A DNA stretch of 64,000 bases from Meghimatium bilineatum (Eukaryota; Mollusca; Gastropoda; Stylommatophora; Philomycidae). The translations under genes were made by a program, and so were the position numbers. Within the stretch, counting starts at the first letter, position 1. Each line of letters opens with the position of its first letter. This document shows, in pieces, positions 11,700 to 23,590 of the stretch. The stretch is taken from the NCBI GenBank assembly GCA_034231615.1, contig CM067309.1, positions 42,032,181 through 42,096,180 on the forward strand. Direction: 5' to 3'. The notes below the pieces were generated by a model, which made no database searches, was not told the DNA's origin, and worked only from the letters and a program-made list of their open reading frames with translations.

Positions 11700-12130
11700 A
11701 GTGTCGCAGGATTGAATGACCAACTGTTTTCTGGCTATGGCATGTTGCTCGCTTGATAAAGTAATATTGTGACATCTCACTATGTTAGTAAACCTCCTTC
11801 AATCCACTTTCTTCTTGGTTTTCACTCTTAATTTTGGTGTTGTTGTGACATTATTAAATGCACTCTGACATATATGTTCGTTGAAAACCATAAGCCTAGA
11901 TGACTGACTCATGACCATCAACAATAAACGACATATTGCATGATGTGACAACAAGCCATCTGCATTGTTTCCATGTTCATGTTGTATGCTCTTGCCGCTG
12001 ACCAATAAGTCTTCATTCTTATAAGTGCACGACATATTTCATGCTCTGTTTTGTCAATATATTTGAGCACAGATGTTTTTCCAACTGTTCATGTAATCTC
12101 TTCATTTCTCACATGATCTCCTCTTGTTTA
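11700..12130 (-). mobile_element. LINE 3'-end fragment, family 3, interrupted by short repeat
   Basis: Minus-strand similarity, at base level and in broken frames, to 37880-38340. Shared blocks are the 3' end near GGATTGAATGACCAACTG (11710), the CAATCCACTTTCTTCTTGG block (11800) and the block around TGACCAATAAGTCTTC (12000). The other copy shows the ORF2 tail YRGQPRRRWIEGV. The insertion at 11840-11950 splits the coding segment. Confidence 0.7.
11840..11950 (-). repeat. Dispersed repeat, right member of inverted pair, nested in LINE
   Basis: Reverse complement of 11536-11650 (core ATGAGTCAGTCATCTAGGCT). It lies inside the family-3 LINE piece, so it inserted later. Confidence 0.65.
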
Positions 12131-12839
12131 TTTTAATAGTACCAAACACATACAAGTAGTGTGTATAACTAGAGAGCCATAGGAACTATCAGCTATTATT
12201 TTTTTCAATATATGTTAAGAAAGACCAGAAAATATGATTTTTCCTGGAACACTCTTATTTCTTGTCGCTCATGAACAACCTACGATCAGTATTATTCCGT
12301 TTCATCTTTTTATTTTTTTCTCCATTTATTTTACATTTTTAAAATAGTAAATAAATGTGTGCCTTTTAGTGAGAATGTGGTTGTCAAGCCTGTAACAGAG
12401 ATATCTGTGAAAAAATGTAGCCGGTGGTGGATTACAGTTCTCTAGGGACACAGGGAGTTCGTGAAATTATACAAGTATCGAAACCTCGTAGTTATTACTG
12501 CATTACGGTATTACCGGTGCTAAATAGAGAGCAATTAATAGTAATATTGTGACCTGTCATTCATGTACTAAGAGAGACTAAAGAAGTTTAGGGATGTGCT
12601 GTCTGCCCATGCTATATATCAACTTGTCCCAAAAATGAAGTTGAATTCAGTTTTGTCTTACCGAAAGTCGCAGATATCGCAGTCACACTGTAAACTATGA
12701 CACCGTATTTAATTATCCGTACAACAACCTGCTAAACAGCAGGAATTTCAGAACTAAAACAGAGCATACATTTCAATAGAAGTGCTTCTAGTGGCCAAAA
12801 TATCAACTGCCCTAGTTACCCACCAATATATTTGATGTC
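12131..12839. other. No gene recognised
   Basis: AT-rich single-copy-looking DNA without coding signal. Confidence 0.55.
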
Positions 12840-12962
12840 ACCCAAACGGTCCAATCGAGACCATGGACAGTATGACCCTATGTACAAAAAGTAAACAAGA
12901 CCTGATAGACTGATGTGTTATTATTTTTGTGTATTTCGTTGGTCGACCTGGACTTTTTTGGG
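12840..12962 (+). repeat. Dispersed repeat, copy 1
   Basis: The block AGTAAACAAGACCTGATAG to TATTTCGTTGGTCGAC aligns with 21395-21505 (AGTAAACAAGACTTCATT to GTATTCGTTGGTCAC), with CGAGACC upstream in both. No coding content was seen. Confidence 0.55.
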
Positions 12963-13092
12963 GGCATGTGATTCTAAATATATACATAAGGCCCAATTAA
13001 AATCACGACAATAATTTAAAACGTCACGAATGAAGTCTTGCTTACGTTCTGTTGACAGGTCTATACAAGGGACTGGTCATGGTCCAATCTAC

Positions 13093-13275
13093 TTCTGAAT
13101 AATCGAATGAATATTATAAACTATCTTCCCATTATACGAAATATGTTTATAGATTATTCTAAATAATCGAATGCATATTATGAACTATTTTCCATTATAC
13201 TAAATATATTTATTGATTATTCTGAATTATCGAATACATATTATAAACTATCTTTCGATTACACGATGTTTGTTT
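13093..13275. repeat. Tandem repeat, about 64 bp x 3
   Basis: Three AT-rich units starting at TCTGAATAATCGAAT, TCTAAATAATCGAAT and TCTGAATTATCGAAT, diverged by about 10-20 percent. Confidence 0.88.
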
Positions 13276-13690
13276 AGAAATATACATAATTTATTCACTT
13301 TTACTCAAATTTTCACGAATTTTACAATCAAGTATGCATGCTCCTTTTCTGCTATCAATTTTCTCGGACTACATTGTTATTAGTGCTGACATCGGTACAA
13401 TTTGTTATTCTTCAAATAATTGTTACTTTTGTATTACTGATTAGTAATACTAACTTGTGATTATTTCCCAGCCTTTGAGTACAAACGCATGCAATACATT
13501 TTTATTAAAGAGACAGTCTTCTTTGTCAAACAGTTCTGACTCTGTTTCATTTCTGATCCATTGATTGAATGTATGTTTTGTGTTTTATGTGCAACAAAGA
13601 ACATATGTTTGATGTTGGGTTTTTTTCAGTCTAATCAATAAACATTCGAGATTATATGGAGATCACGTCATCAATGACGTCATGAGAAGT
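13276..13690. other. No gene recognised
   Basis: AT-rich DNA without recognisable features. Confidence 0.55.
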
Positions 13691-13938
13691 CACAATATTA
13701 CTACACAAACATGTCACAATATTACTGCACAAACATGTCACAATATTACTGCACGAACATGTCACAATATTACTGCACAAACATGTCACAATATTACTGC
13801 ACAAACATGTCACAATATTACTGCACGAACATGTCACAATATTACTGCACGAACATGTTACAATATTACTGCACGAATATGTCACAATATTACTGCACAA
13901 ACGTGTCACATTATTACTGCACAAACATGTCACAATAT
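13691..13938. repeat. Minisatellite, 24-bp unit, 10 copies
   Basis: Units of CAATATTACTGCACAAACAT then gtca, with CACAAAC/CACGAAC variants. All frames stay open because the unit is 8 codons. Confidence 0.97.
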
Positions 13939-14700
13939 GGATGGATGGAATGATGTATAGATTGATGGATTTATGAATTCATGGACAGATTGAAAATGTA
14001 TTTATGGACGGATGGATTGACCGATGGTCGGATTGATGTATGGATGGAGTGATGAATGGATAGAAAGATGAATGGGTGGTGTGATGGATACTTTGGCGGA
14101 TGAACTGATTGATAGATGGATTGATGGATAAATGCATGCATATGATGTCGGATGGATGAAGTGATGGATGCATTGATGGATGATTGGATAGAACAGCTGA
14201 TGGATGGATGTTAGATAGATGGGTTGGTGGATGGATTGATGGATGCATCGTTTGATGGATGGTTGGGACGAAAGATTGATTGATTGATTGATTGATGAAT
14301 GGATTGCAATATATATTCACGAATGGTTTGATGGATGGATTGAAATATATATTCACGAATGGTTTGATGAATGGATTGATTGATGGATTAACGGAAAGAT
14401 GGATTGATGAACGGGTGGATTGAGGGATTGAAGAATGGATGAGTGGATGGATTGATGGATGGATAGATTGACGATGGGTAGACGGAAGGAGTGACGGATG
14501 GATTGACTGATTGAGTGACGATTGGATTGACGGATAGTTTGACGAATAGAGTTATGAATGGATTGAAGGACGGATTGACGAATTGACCTATGAACGGTCT
14601 GATGAATGGATTAATAGAAAGTTAATATGAATGGATGGAAGGTGTGTTAGTATGAATTTACGGTTAGTTACGATGGATGGGTGAATTGATGGATATATCA
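13939..14700. repeat. Degenerate GATG/GATT repeat tract
   Basis: About 760 bases of imperfect GATGGATGGATTGAT-like tetranucleotide sequence. The 125-codon minus-strand frame rich in His, Pro and Ser is a low-complexity artefact. Confidence 0.95.
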
Positions 14701-14738
14701 TTCCACAGCACTGGATACATATTTGTTCCTTCAAATAC

Positions 14739-15310
14739 AGTGGATCTCAAATTGTTCCATGTGCCACCCTAGGGGTTACAGACTTTCAGGTGGCCACAAA
14801 GAAACATTTTGAGATTGGCGATCCAAAGACCTTGTCTAGGGCCGTCACGTGAATGTAAAAATTTGAATGATGCATGTCGATACATCTCAAAAAAGACTTG
14901 GTTCTCTCAGAAGACAGGCTAGGAAAAAACTGTTTTTTGTTTTTTTTTAAAACAACAATGAAGTCACGGAAGGAAGATTGTCCCAGAAGGGGTTCGCAGA
15001 CAAAAATGATTGAGAACAACTGGTCTACGGTTCGATTTTCCAATTCAAGAGGAAACATTTGGCAATCTCCAATGGTAAAAGGTCGGCTCACTGGTATTGC
15101 TTATTGTGTACGCCTTATAAACACGACTCGATCACATTTGTTCAACGTTCGAAAGTCGATTGTCTTACATTGCGTTGGCAATGCTATGGGTGCGTTATTG
15201 GATTATACAAATTATACAATTCTTGAATGTCACGTCAATGTGTTTTATTCCTCAACTGTTTTATGTTATATATTGTCAAACAGTCTAGTTTTTATATCGA
15301 AAAAAATGTA
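14739..15310. repeat. Dispersed/duplicated block, copy 1, with hAT-like terminus
   Basis: CAGTGGATCTCAAATTGTTC at 14739 and GATTGAGAACAACTG ending about 15020 form an imperfect inverted pair (11 of 13) resembling hAT ends. From about 14890 on, the sequence is closely repeated at 15580-15740. A plus-strand frame of 179 codons spans 14874-15413, but neither strand encodes a family I recognise. No 8-bp target duplication was found, so the hAT assignment is tentative. Confidence 0.45.
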
Positions 15311-15429
15311 CTCACCACAAAACGTTTCGGTCGAAAAGGCTTTTATCAACGATAATATACAAATATACATAAAAAAGGCAAGTAGGGACAATACAATTTG
15401 CAATTTATTTTAATTAATTAATTAGTTTT

Positions 15430-15740
15430 ATATTATATAATGTAAAACAGTCTAGTTTTTTTATAAGGCACATCAGGAAATAATGTAATAAAATTTAGCT
15501 AATAACTATGTACACACATAATACCACATACAAATCGAAGTTTTGACCAAAAAGCCCCGATCAACAGAATCCATCTAAATAATCTTGATTCTTTCACAAG
15601 ACAGTCTAGAAACTTTTTTTTTAAAATGAAGCCACGGAAGGAAGATTGTCCCAGAAGGGAATTGCTGACAAAAATGACTGAGAACAATTGGTCTACGGTT
15701 CGATTTACCAGTTCAAGAGGAAATATTATATTTCAATCTT
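15430..15740. repeat. Duplicated block, copy 2
   Basis: GGAAGGAAGATTGTCCCAGA and the following bases through TCAAGAGGAAA match copy 1 at about 90 percent. The CAGTCTAGTTTTT phrase also recurs at 15282, 15448 and, weaker, 15830. Confidence 0.75.
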
Positions 15741-15836
15741 CCTGCGGTATTCGATATTTTTATAGAACGCATATTATCGATCTTCCAGCAGTATTCGATA
15801 TTTCTATCGAACGCATATTATCGATCTTACACTAGT
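15741..15836. repeat. About 44-bp unit x 2
   Basis: ATTCGATATTTTTATAGAAC and ATTCGATATTTCTATCGAAC blocks, each followed by GCATATTATCGATCTT. Confidence 0.85.
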
Positions 15837-15894
15837 TTTTATATTATTTATTGTAAAACAGCTTAGTCTTATAGACTTAAGAAATACGAGAGGC

Positions 15895-15995
15895 TTTCAG
15901 TTGCACAAGGAACATTGTATTCGATTTTAAGATGACGAGAACTGTCATGTCTTGGACATGGATGCAGACATGAACTTTTGTTCAGTGCCAGTGAA
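15895..15995 (+). mobile_element. LINE scrap, family 5
   Basis: The bases encoding TVMSWTWMQT align with the FGHVCRHD region of the family-5 LINEs at 33330 and 63100 (GGACATGTATGCAGACATGA in those copies). Very short and broken. Confidence 0.5.
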
Positions 15996-16029
15996 CTCCT
16001 GGGCACACAGAGACGGAGACCCATAGATA

Positions 16030-16113
16030 GCAGTTTGGAAGCACTTAGAACTTTTCAAAATATAGCGACATTTACTAGAATTAAGAAAACCGGACCATGC
16101 GTTATAAACATGT
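16030..16113 (+). mobile_element. LINE 3'-tail fragment, family 7
   Basis: Encodes LEALRTFQNIATFTRIKKTG. At base level it matches the 3' end of the RNase H-bearing LINE at 55535-55590 and the tail at 36840-36960 (..TTTAAAATACAGCAACATTT..). It feeds directly into the minisatellite that follows. Confidence 0.65.
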
Positions 16114-16350
16114 TGTTAAACTGGGACCGAGAGAAGAAGACGAAAACCGGGCTGGCTGTATAGGCATGTTAAACTGGGACCGAGAGAAGAAGAAAACCGG
16201 GCTGGCTGTATAGGCATATGTTAAACTGGGACCGAGAGAAGGAAGAAAACCGGGCTGGCTGTATAGGCATATGTTAAACTGGAACCGAGAGAAGAAGAAA
16301 ACCGGGCTGGCTGTATAGGCATATGTTAAACTGGGACCGAGAGAAGGAAG
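16114..16350. repeat. Minisatellite, about 52-bp unit x 5, amplified from LINE ORF end
   Basis: Units begin at 16114, 16168, 16220, 16273 and 16324 with GTTAAACTGGGACCGAGAGA. The first unit is contiguous with LINE family-7 tail sequence, and the same phrase (GTTAAACTGGGAACATGAAG) ends the copy at 55590. The array therefore grew from the LINE terminus. Confidence 0.85.
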
Positions 16351-17536
16351 AAGATCTGTCAAAACTATATTACTGGCAAGGAGGGGGTGGGGGAGGCAGA
16401 TGGTGAAAGAAGCAGAAAAGACCAACAGAACTGTGGACAATTTTTGCATTAATGCAATGATCTGGACTTTGCTGTTTAAAAGACCATGTTTTTATTTGCG
16501 TGGCTTATCTGGCTTTTATTTTATTTTTGTTTGTTATGGTGGGGGCAGTAATTAAGTGGGATGGGTGTGACATAATTAAAAGTGTGGATCACATCCAAAT
16601 AGTGGATGTCATGTTCTGACATTTAAATATGGGAACGGGGGTGTTTGTAGCTCCCGCCAGCTCGTCTTCTGTATCTACAGGCATGGAGGAAGAAGGAAAA
16701 CCACGTACATACATTTTTATAGACTGGACTGGTCAAGATTTTTGTGCAGTCATCCACATCGCCAACACGCTTAAATTTTGTTAACAAGGGAAATAACATC
16801 AGTATAATAGCTTCTGATAAGATGTTAAAGTGAGTTGTGTCCCGTTCACAGAGAAATCCAGAATTAGGGAATATCATGATGGTACGTGGCAAGCTTTGTG
16901 TGAGCACAGGAGGTTACCATACATTCAAACATCACTGTACACCAGGTAATGAAGTACGGTACACTGTATTATAAAGTATACATACAGTACAATGTATGCA
17001 GTACAATGCAGTATGCAGATTATACAGAGGTAATGCAGTAGCTTGTTTTTGTTCTTATCTCTATACCACACAGTGTAGTTATTTTATTTTTTTAATAACA
17101 CAGAACAATTTTACTCGTATATTTTGTATTTTTTTGCGTCAAGAGTTTTACGATTGTTTCCCTTTAAAGTCAGATGTATTTTGTTGGACACTTGAAACTT
17201 AAGCTGACACATGCTAATTGTATCATATTCCTCGTGTATTGAAATTTATGAAACCATTTTTGCGAGAGAAAAAAATAGTGTCAGTAAAAATTGTTTGTAC
17301 ATTTTTACAAGGTATACTTTTTTTTATTTCGTTTCAATTTAGTTAGTTTTCTTAATGTAAATATACAATAGTGTTACGACATTACTTTATTTACGTATTT
17401 CAGTTTTTGTAAAAAACAAACTTCCTTCCCTTCAAAACTCACATTAGACATTAATGGTTACCGCGTAGAAATATACAACATTCAACACTTTTTTATTTTT
17501 ATTTCTTTTTAATGCATACCTCAACCTAAAATATAT
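16351..17536. other. No gene recognised
   Basis: Contains a short GTA/GCA-rich repetitive patch (16940-17035: GTACAATGTATGCAGTACAA) and otherwise AT-rich DNA. A 94-codon minus-strand frame (16623-16907) resembles nothing I know. Confidence 0.5.
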
Positions 17537-18198
17537 GAAATAATCAGTAGTGATATTTATATCATTGAAATAATCAGTAATGATATTTATATCATTGAAA
17601 TAATCAGTAATGATATTTATATCATTGAAATAATCAGTAATGATATTTATATCACTGAAATAATCAGTAGTGATATTTATATCATTGAAATAATCAGTAA
17701 TGATATTTATATCATTGAAATAATCAGTAATGATATTTATATCATTGAAATAATCAGTAATGATATTTATATCACTGAAATAATCAGTAATGATATTTAT
17801 ATCACTGAAATAATCAGTAATGATATTTATATCATTGAAATAATCAGTAATGATATTTATATCATTGAAATAATCAGTAATGATATTTATATCATTGAAA
17901 TAATCAGTAATGATATTTATATCATTGAAATAATCAGTAATGATATTTATATCATTGAAATAATCAGTAATGATATTTATATCATTGAAATAATCAGTAA
18001 TGATATTTATATCATTGAAATAATCAGTAATGATATTTATATCATTGAAATAATCAGTAATGATATTTATATCATTGAAATAATCAGTAATGATATTTAT
18101 ATCATTGAAATAATCAGTAATGATATTTATATCATTGAAATAATCAGCAATGATATTTATATCATTGAAATAATCAGTAATGATATTTATATCATTGA
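17537..18198. repeat. Minisatellite, 30-bp unit, 22 copies, hairpin-forming
   Basis: Each unit holds AATGATAT-TT-ATATCATT, a perfect 8-bp inverted repeat with a two-base spacer, so the array offers 22 tandem hairpins. A 252-codon minus-strand frame over it arises because the unit is exactly 10 codons. Confidence 0.97.
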
Positions 18199-18589
18199 AC
18201 ACCTATAATTGTGTAATATATGGTTTAATGCAAATCATTCATTTATATGACTGGACCTTGATTTTGCTTGAATATCTGGTGTTTGTATCATTACATGTGT
18301 TTTCAGTGCTAATTGTTTTATTTCGTTCTCAGTCCGTCCCCGTGTTTAAATATGCGCTTCTAGGATAGTACGTGATGTTTGTGTGTACGTAAGTCATTGG
18401 ATTTCTTTGTTGTTAAAAGCCTACACATTCTGGTCGATTTGTGATATTATTATTATTTTCAATGTTCATTCTCTGTTTGTCATGTAGTATTTCCTGTAAA
18501 AGACTTTACGTTCGAAAAGTTGATTTAATTTGTCGTGTATACTGTTAAATGTAAAACTGCTAAAGAAATTATTATAGAGTACTAACTGT
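18199..18589. other. No gene recognised
   Basis: AT-rich, no coding or repeat signal. Confidence 0.55.
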
Positions 18590-19185
18590 GCGAACCAATC
18601 TGTGTTTACTACGAATCTGTGTAGTTCCTGCGACCACATATAAAGGTGAGGTATGGACACTAAATGAAACAGGGGCCAAGAGAATAGCATCATCTAAATT
18701 AAAGTGTTATAGAAGAGTTTTGAGAATACCATGGACAGCGAGGAAAACAAACCAGGAGCTGACATTTGAACACCATATTAAAGAAAAAGCTAGTTTTTTT
18801 CTCAGTCACATTAAGAAACACGCATAGTGGGAGTGTTCATGGAGGGGATGATAGAAGACGACAGGGGCAAAGGCCACCGAAAACGCCGTTGGACTAAAGA
18901 CTCTCAAGAATGCCTCCGCATGTGATTAAAAGAGATGGGGCAACTTGCTCAAGACCGCGGAGAATTCAAAAGATGCATAAGGAAGACTAACATAGTATAA
19001 ACTATTACAAGAGAACGTTTCACCATCGGTATCAGAAACAATGAAGATCTAAAGCAAAGTGCAATGAAACGAGAAACATGGAAATCTATGAGATCCGCCC
19101 TACGTGCCGTCTTTGACCGTAGAGGAATAACTAACCAATAAGGAAGACAACGTTCTGTATAGAATATGTCACCCGATGATGATGT
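18590..19185 (+). mobile_element. LINE 3'-end fragment, family 2, with nested insertion
   Basis: Encodes VPATTYKGEVWTLNETGAKR, then LKCYRRVLRIPWTARKTNQE, then in another frame GNLLKTAENSKDA. The nearby copy at 45615 reads RQLAQDRGEFM in the equivalent place. The 3' end GAATATGTCACCCGATGATG is the family-2 end. A 150-bp segment (18988-19137) flanked by an 11-bp direct repeat interrupts it. Confidence 0.85.
18988..19137 (+). mobile_element. Nested short LINE insertion with 11-bp target duplication
   Basis: ATAAGGAAGAC occurs at 18977-18987 and again at 19138-19148, and the undisturbed family-2 sequence at 45640-45712 lacks the segment between. The insert can be read as NEDLKQSAMKRETWKSMRSA, resembling an ORF2 tail, so it is probably a 5'-truncated LINE of another family. 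Confidence 0.65.
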
Positions 19186-19224
19186 ATACAGTTATCTATA
19201 TATTTTACTGTATCCGTTAGCAAG

Positions 19225-19325
19225 TTTGCACTCCATAAAGCCTTAACACCTCCACATAAACTATTGCTATTGACACTAGGTCTCCACATGCCAAGGTGAT
19301 TCATGTATATATATATATATCAATA
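19225..19325 (+). repeat. Dispersed element ending in (TA)n, copy 1
   Basis: TTGACACTAGGTCTCCACAT then GCCAAGGTGATTCATG leads into a short TA run. The same arrangement occurs at 20200-20355. Confidence 0.5.
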
Positions 19326-19840
19326 TTTTACGCTAAGACATTTTGGTTTCTATAATCTAAACTGCTATGTATTAAAACGCGTACTTAATCATTCCGTTTG
19401 CTTCCCTACTTGTGCTTTAATGTGTCTTCATTTCTCCATGTGTTTACGGTATTATCGTGCTTACCGTAATTAAACCATTGCTTCTGAAGTTTTTCATATT
19501 TGTATTATTTGTCCATCTTTTTATATTACCTGTTTTTTGTTTTAATGTCATTCTTTTGCCTTGAGGTGGTTTCATTATAACAATTTTTTAGATTAAGCGT
19601 TGACAGAGTCGATGTTGTGAACTCTAAGCTAACTTAACTCATATTTTTCCATCTGTCAACGGTAATGTACAATTACTCCATATTCTATGTTTTCAATTAT
19701 TGACAATTATAAAAATTACTTTTCTATTTCCAACAACATACGACGACGCAGCATCACGCCGGGACTCACATTTCACATCAAATTTAGTCTCACTTTACAT
19801 AGGCAGGCTCGATGTCAACGCAGGTTATGACCTAAACGTT
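19326..19840. other. No gene recognised
   Basis: AT-rich DNA with no coding signal. Confidence 0.5.
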
Positions 19841-19844
19841 TGTT

Positions 19845-19912
19845 CTAGGTGAAACATGGCTTCGAACCTAAACCATCTGACTAGAAAGACAGAGTACTAA
19901 CCACGTCTCTGG
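19845..19912 (-). mobile_element. tRNA-like SINE head
   Basis: The minus strand shows an A-box-like GTGGTTAGTACTC and, about 30 bases on, a B box GGTTCGAAGCC, with an anticodon-arm-like region between. It cannot be a functional tRNA: no CCA-side acceptor pairing is apparent. A SINE head is the likeliest reading. Confidence 0.5.
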
Positions 19913-20199
19913 ATTATTTCTCCTCTACTATTTTATCATCTGTATATGTCCGACTCCGCGGTTCAAAAATAGTCAGCGCTGCACAGACGCAAAGATAATA
20001 GGCTCGACTTCATAATAAGACGTTGTACAACCGGATTGTTAAAAAATACATTGCATCCTTCTAAACCTAAATATTGCTTATGCAATGAATACAACCAAAG
20101 CTGTTGGGTTGATTACCAAATCCTGAATATGTTATGGTACCGACTTTCCTGTGTTGCAGTATCGAAGAGGTAGAGTTTGTACTACCTTAAAACGTACAA

Positions 20200-21084
<885 letters not shown>

Positions 21085-21115
21085 TATCATCAAGTGCCAT
21101 GCCGATTTACGAAGA
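21085..21115 (-). mobile_element. Scrap of LINE family-1 3' end
   Basis: ATCATCAAGTGCCATGCCGA equals the reverse of the 3' terminus seen at 3195 and 48957. Confidence 0.5.
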
Positions 21116-21394
21116 AAATCATGGGTTGATTTTACGGTTGCGTATTACGCCCTAACTTCTCAACCATTCGTCGCATTATAGTTTCTCTAATCTCTCTTAT
21201 TCATACCTTCATTTTACGACGACAATAAACTAATGGTAACACCAAGAGTTTCCAAGCCTGTCTGTAGATCTTCCCACTTACTGTGGTTATTGTATTGTAC
21301 GTAATGCCTGTAGTAATTCATATGAAGTAGTTAGATTAGAAAACTTAGAAACCCGAAAACACTTCATTTTAATCTAAAAATGGAGCAGGTATCC

Positions 21395-21505
21395 TTGCTA
21401 GGTAGGTCGAGACCGTCGGTATTAAATACCTCTGTACAGATAGTAAACAAGACTTCATTTATTACGTTTTTTATAATTGTTGAGGTATTCGTTGGTCACT
21501 ATTTA
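21395..21505 (+). repeat. Dispersed repeat, copy 2
   Basis: Partner of 12840-12962, with shared start CGAGACC, AGTAAACAAGAC and TATTCGTTGGTC. Confidence 0.5.
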
Positions 21506-22920
21506 TATACTTAAGAGTTGTATGCCTAAAAGAAGTAAGGCTACTAACAAAATGCACGGAAATTATCAAAATTAAGCCATTCAAATCATGTATACTTTCT
21601 ACATACAGTTATTTTAGTGTAGCCTTGTAACGGGTAGGTTGACGGGTGATATTCAGAATTGCACCACTGGAATTGTGACCAATCTGTCAGCTATATATGT
21701 ATATATGAGTATATAATCTTCTAAAAGAGCCTTATTTAAAACATAGTGATCTGTTTCAAGTCAAACATGTGGTCTACTCACATGACAACATTCAACAAGT
21801 ATGGATATACGCCATCTCCCCACATCTCTTCTAGTTCTGAACAGATTTTCACAACACAACATCAAACATTTGACGTATTCATATCCTTGTTAATTTTTTT
21901 TAGCGTCTTTCTTTACAGCTTGACTACGACAACAAGTGTGATATTTTGTGTGACTAATTTCCAATGAAAAATTTACAAATTGGACCGATAAAAATGGTCT
22001 GCCGGGTCCATATTCACAGATTTGACTTTTGTTCAATATTGATCTACGTGACTATATACATAAACAGCAGTTGGTGTTTCACTTATTCACATGACATACA
22101 CAGTCCGTGTTTCACTTATTCACATGACATATACAGCTAATACAAAAAGTCTACATTTTTTAGCCTACTTTTGCTGTGACTACGAGTAACATGATCATGG
22201 AGATTATGGCGTTGACATGGCATTTGAGAGGGTAGACACGTAGAAGGTAACGTAGGTTTGCATCTTAAGTGACTCTATGAGTATGATTAGGAAGGTACAA
22301 GCGGTTCTCTTTCGCGTGTGTATTGAGGCCTTGAGGAAGGCGATGTTGGAAATGGTTACATTTATGTTCGTGCTGGGAAATGTTGCTTTATATATGTATG
22401 TATGTATATATCACCGAAAATGTATATGCTTAATGTAATACTCTATTTTAGCAAAATTTCTAGTTTTTAATTCATTAGCTTTATCAATGATAATGTTAGC
22501 TGTTCCTGATAGCACATAGACGACGCGTGTATCCATATCCTCTTCCTAAAACAAATAATGTATTGTAAAATATCCTAGGATGCAAGAAAAAGAAGCAGAT
22601 TAAAGTTGTGATGCAAGTCCGCATGCAAAATATTAACTGATTTTTAATCCTATCGCTTCTGACAGCTGTATCGAACATGTACAAGATCCTGTCACAAGGA
22701 AGCCAAGTATGTTTAATCACGACAATTGAAACTTCCATAGTATGCATAATTATAGTGATGCCTTGGTGAAAAGAGCAACAGTTTAATTAATCTTTTCATC
22801 ATTCATCTAAAACGGATTAAATTAATCACGAATCAGAAGATTAAGCCATGAGATTGCATAATCAAATCGTGCTGGTTTAACTACAAATTATACACGATTG
22901 CTTCAGACATTATGTCAAAC
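21506..22920. other. No gene recognised
   Basis: Includes a 32-bp tandem duplication at 22075-22140 (GTTTCACTTATTCACATGAC twice) and a short TATG run near 22395. The rest is AT-rich without coding signal. Confidence 0.5.
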
Positions 22921-23205
22921 TAAAGGTAAAGGTATGTCCGATGTCAGCAACCTGCCGTTGGGGATAAAAATAACTCATCTACTAAGCCGCAGCAACTATT
23001 AGGTGGGGTATCCAGTTCCCTTCCTTGCTGTCTTTACCTCCTCTAACTCATGCGCCAGGTTCTCATTTACAGCTGAGTCGACTGGAGTCAAACGGGAAAT
23101 CATAACCCGGATTTTTTGTTGTTGTTCGGAATAGTTTCGAACCTGCTACGCTGTAATGGAGTGATAGAAAATACGCTCACTATCACCTAGACTACCGCGT
23201 TCCTC
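22921..23205 (+). mobile_element. SINE-like dispersed repeat, copy 1
   Basis: Begins CTAAAGGTAAAGGTATGTCC, with GCCGTTGGGGATAAAAATAA in the centre and CAGTTCCCTTCCTTGCTG further on. It also has a CAGCTGAGTCGACTGGAG motif and reverse B-box-like TTCGAAC. The central 90 bases match the reverse complement of 25930-26050, and the GGGTCGAC part recurs at 27380. Confidence 0.6.
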
Positions 23206-23214
23206 ATGTCAAAC

Positions 23215-23590
23215 TATATCAAGTGAAATATTCTTTCCAGAACGGTGTATTTGTCGTGCATACTCTGAACACATCTATGTCCCGGGCAAGGAGGCATGCA
23301 TTGGCCAGAGACATGTTCATAGTCTTCGATTTCGCAGGTTCATCGTCTTCTTGGTCTTCCTCTTTTTCTCCTACCTTGCACTCTGCCATTCAGAATCAGC
23401 CTTTCGATGCCATCATGTCTGTTAAAGTGTCCAAAATAATGTCGATTCTTTATTATTATTTCATTTAGTTTGAGTAATTTCAAAATGTCAATTATCTTCG
23501 TCTTTGTCTCTGTCCGTGATATTAGTAAGATCTTTCTGTCGCACTTCATTTCAAATTAATTTATCCTTCTGGTTATGTTCTTGTATACAG
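23215..23590 (-). mobile_element. LINE 3'-end fragment, family 2
   Basis: Minus strand encodes KCDRKILLISRTETKTKIID, KNRHYFGHFNRHDGIERLIL and GRVQGRRKRGRPRRR, then runs out of frame to the 3' end near ATATCAAGTGAAATATTC. This gives a clear ORF2 C-terminal order (CYRKIL, FGH, GRPRRR). Confidence 0.85.

Noticed and set aside
13979-14356. 125-codon His/Pro/Ser-rich minus-strand frame
   Set aside because: Translation of a degenerate GATG/GATT simple repeat.
17444-18202. 252-codon repetitive frame on the minus strand as a structural protein
   Set aside because: The unit is exactly 10 codons, so an open frame follows from periodicity. Codon variation is not synonymous-biased, and there is no start or splice context.
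19845-19912. Functional tRNA gene
   Set aside because: A and B boxes are present, but acceptor and T-arm pairing do not form; better read as a SINE head. Similar B-box sites at 20388, 24600, 40220, 52180 and 59255 were treated the same way.
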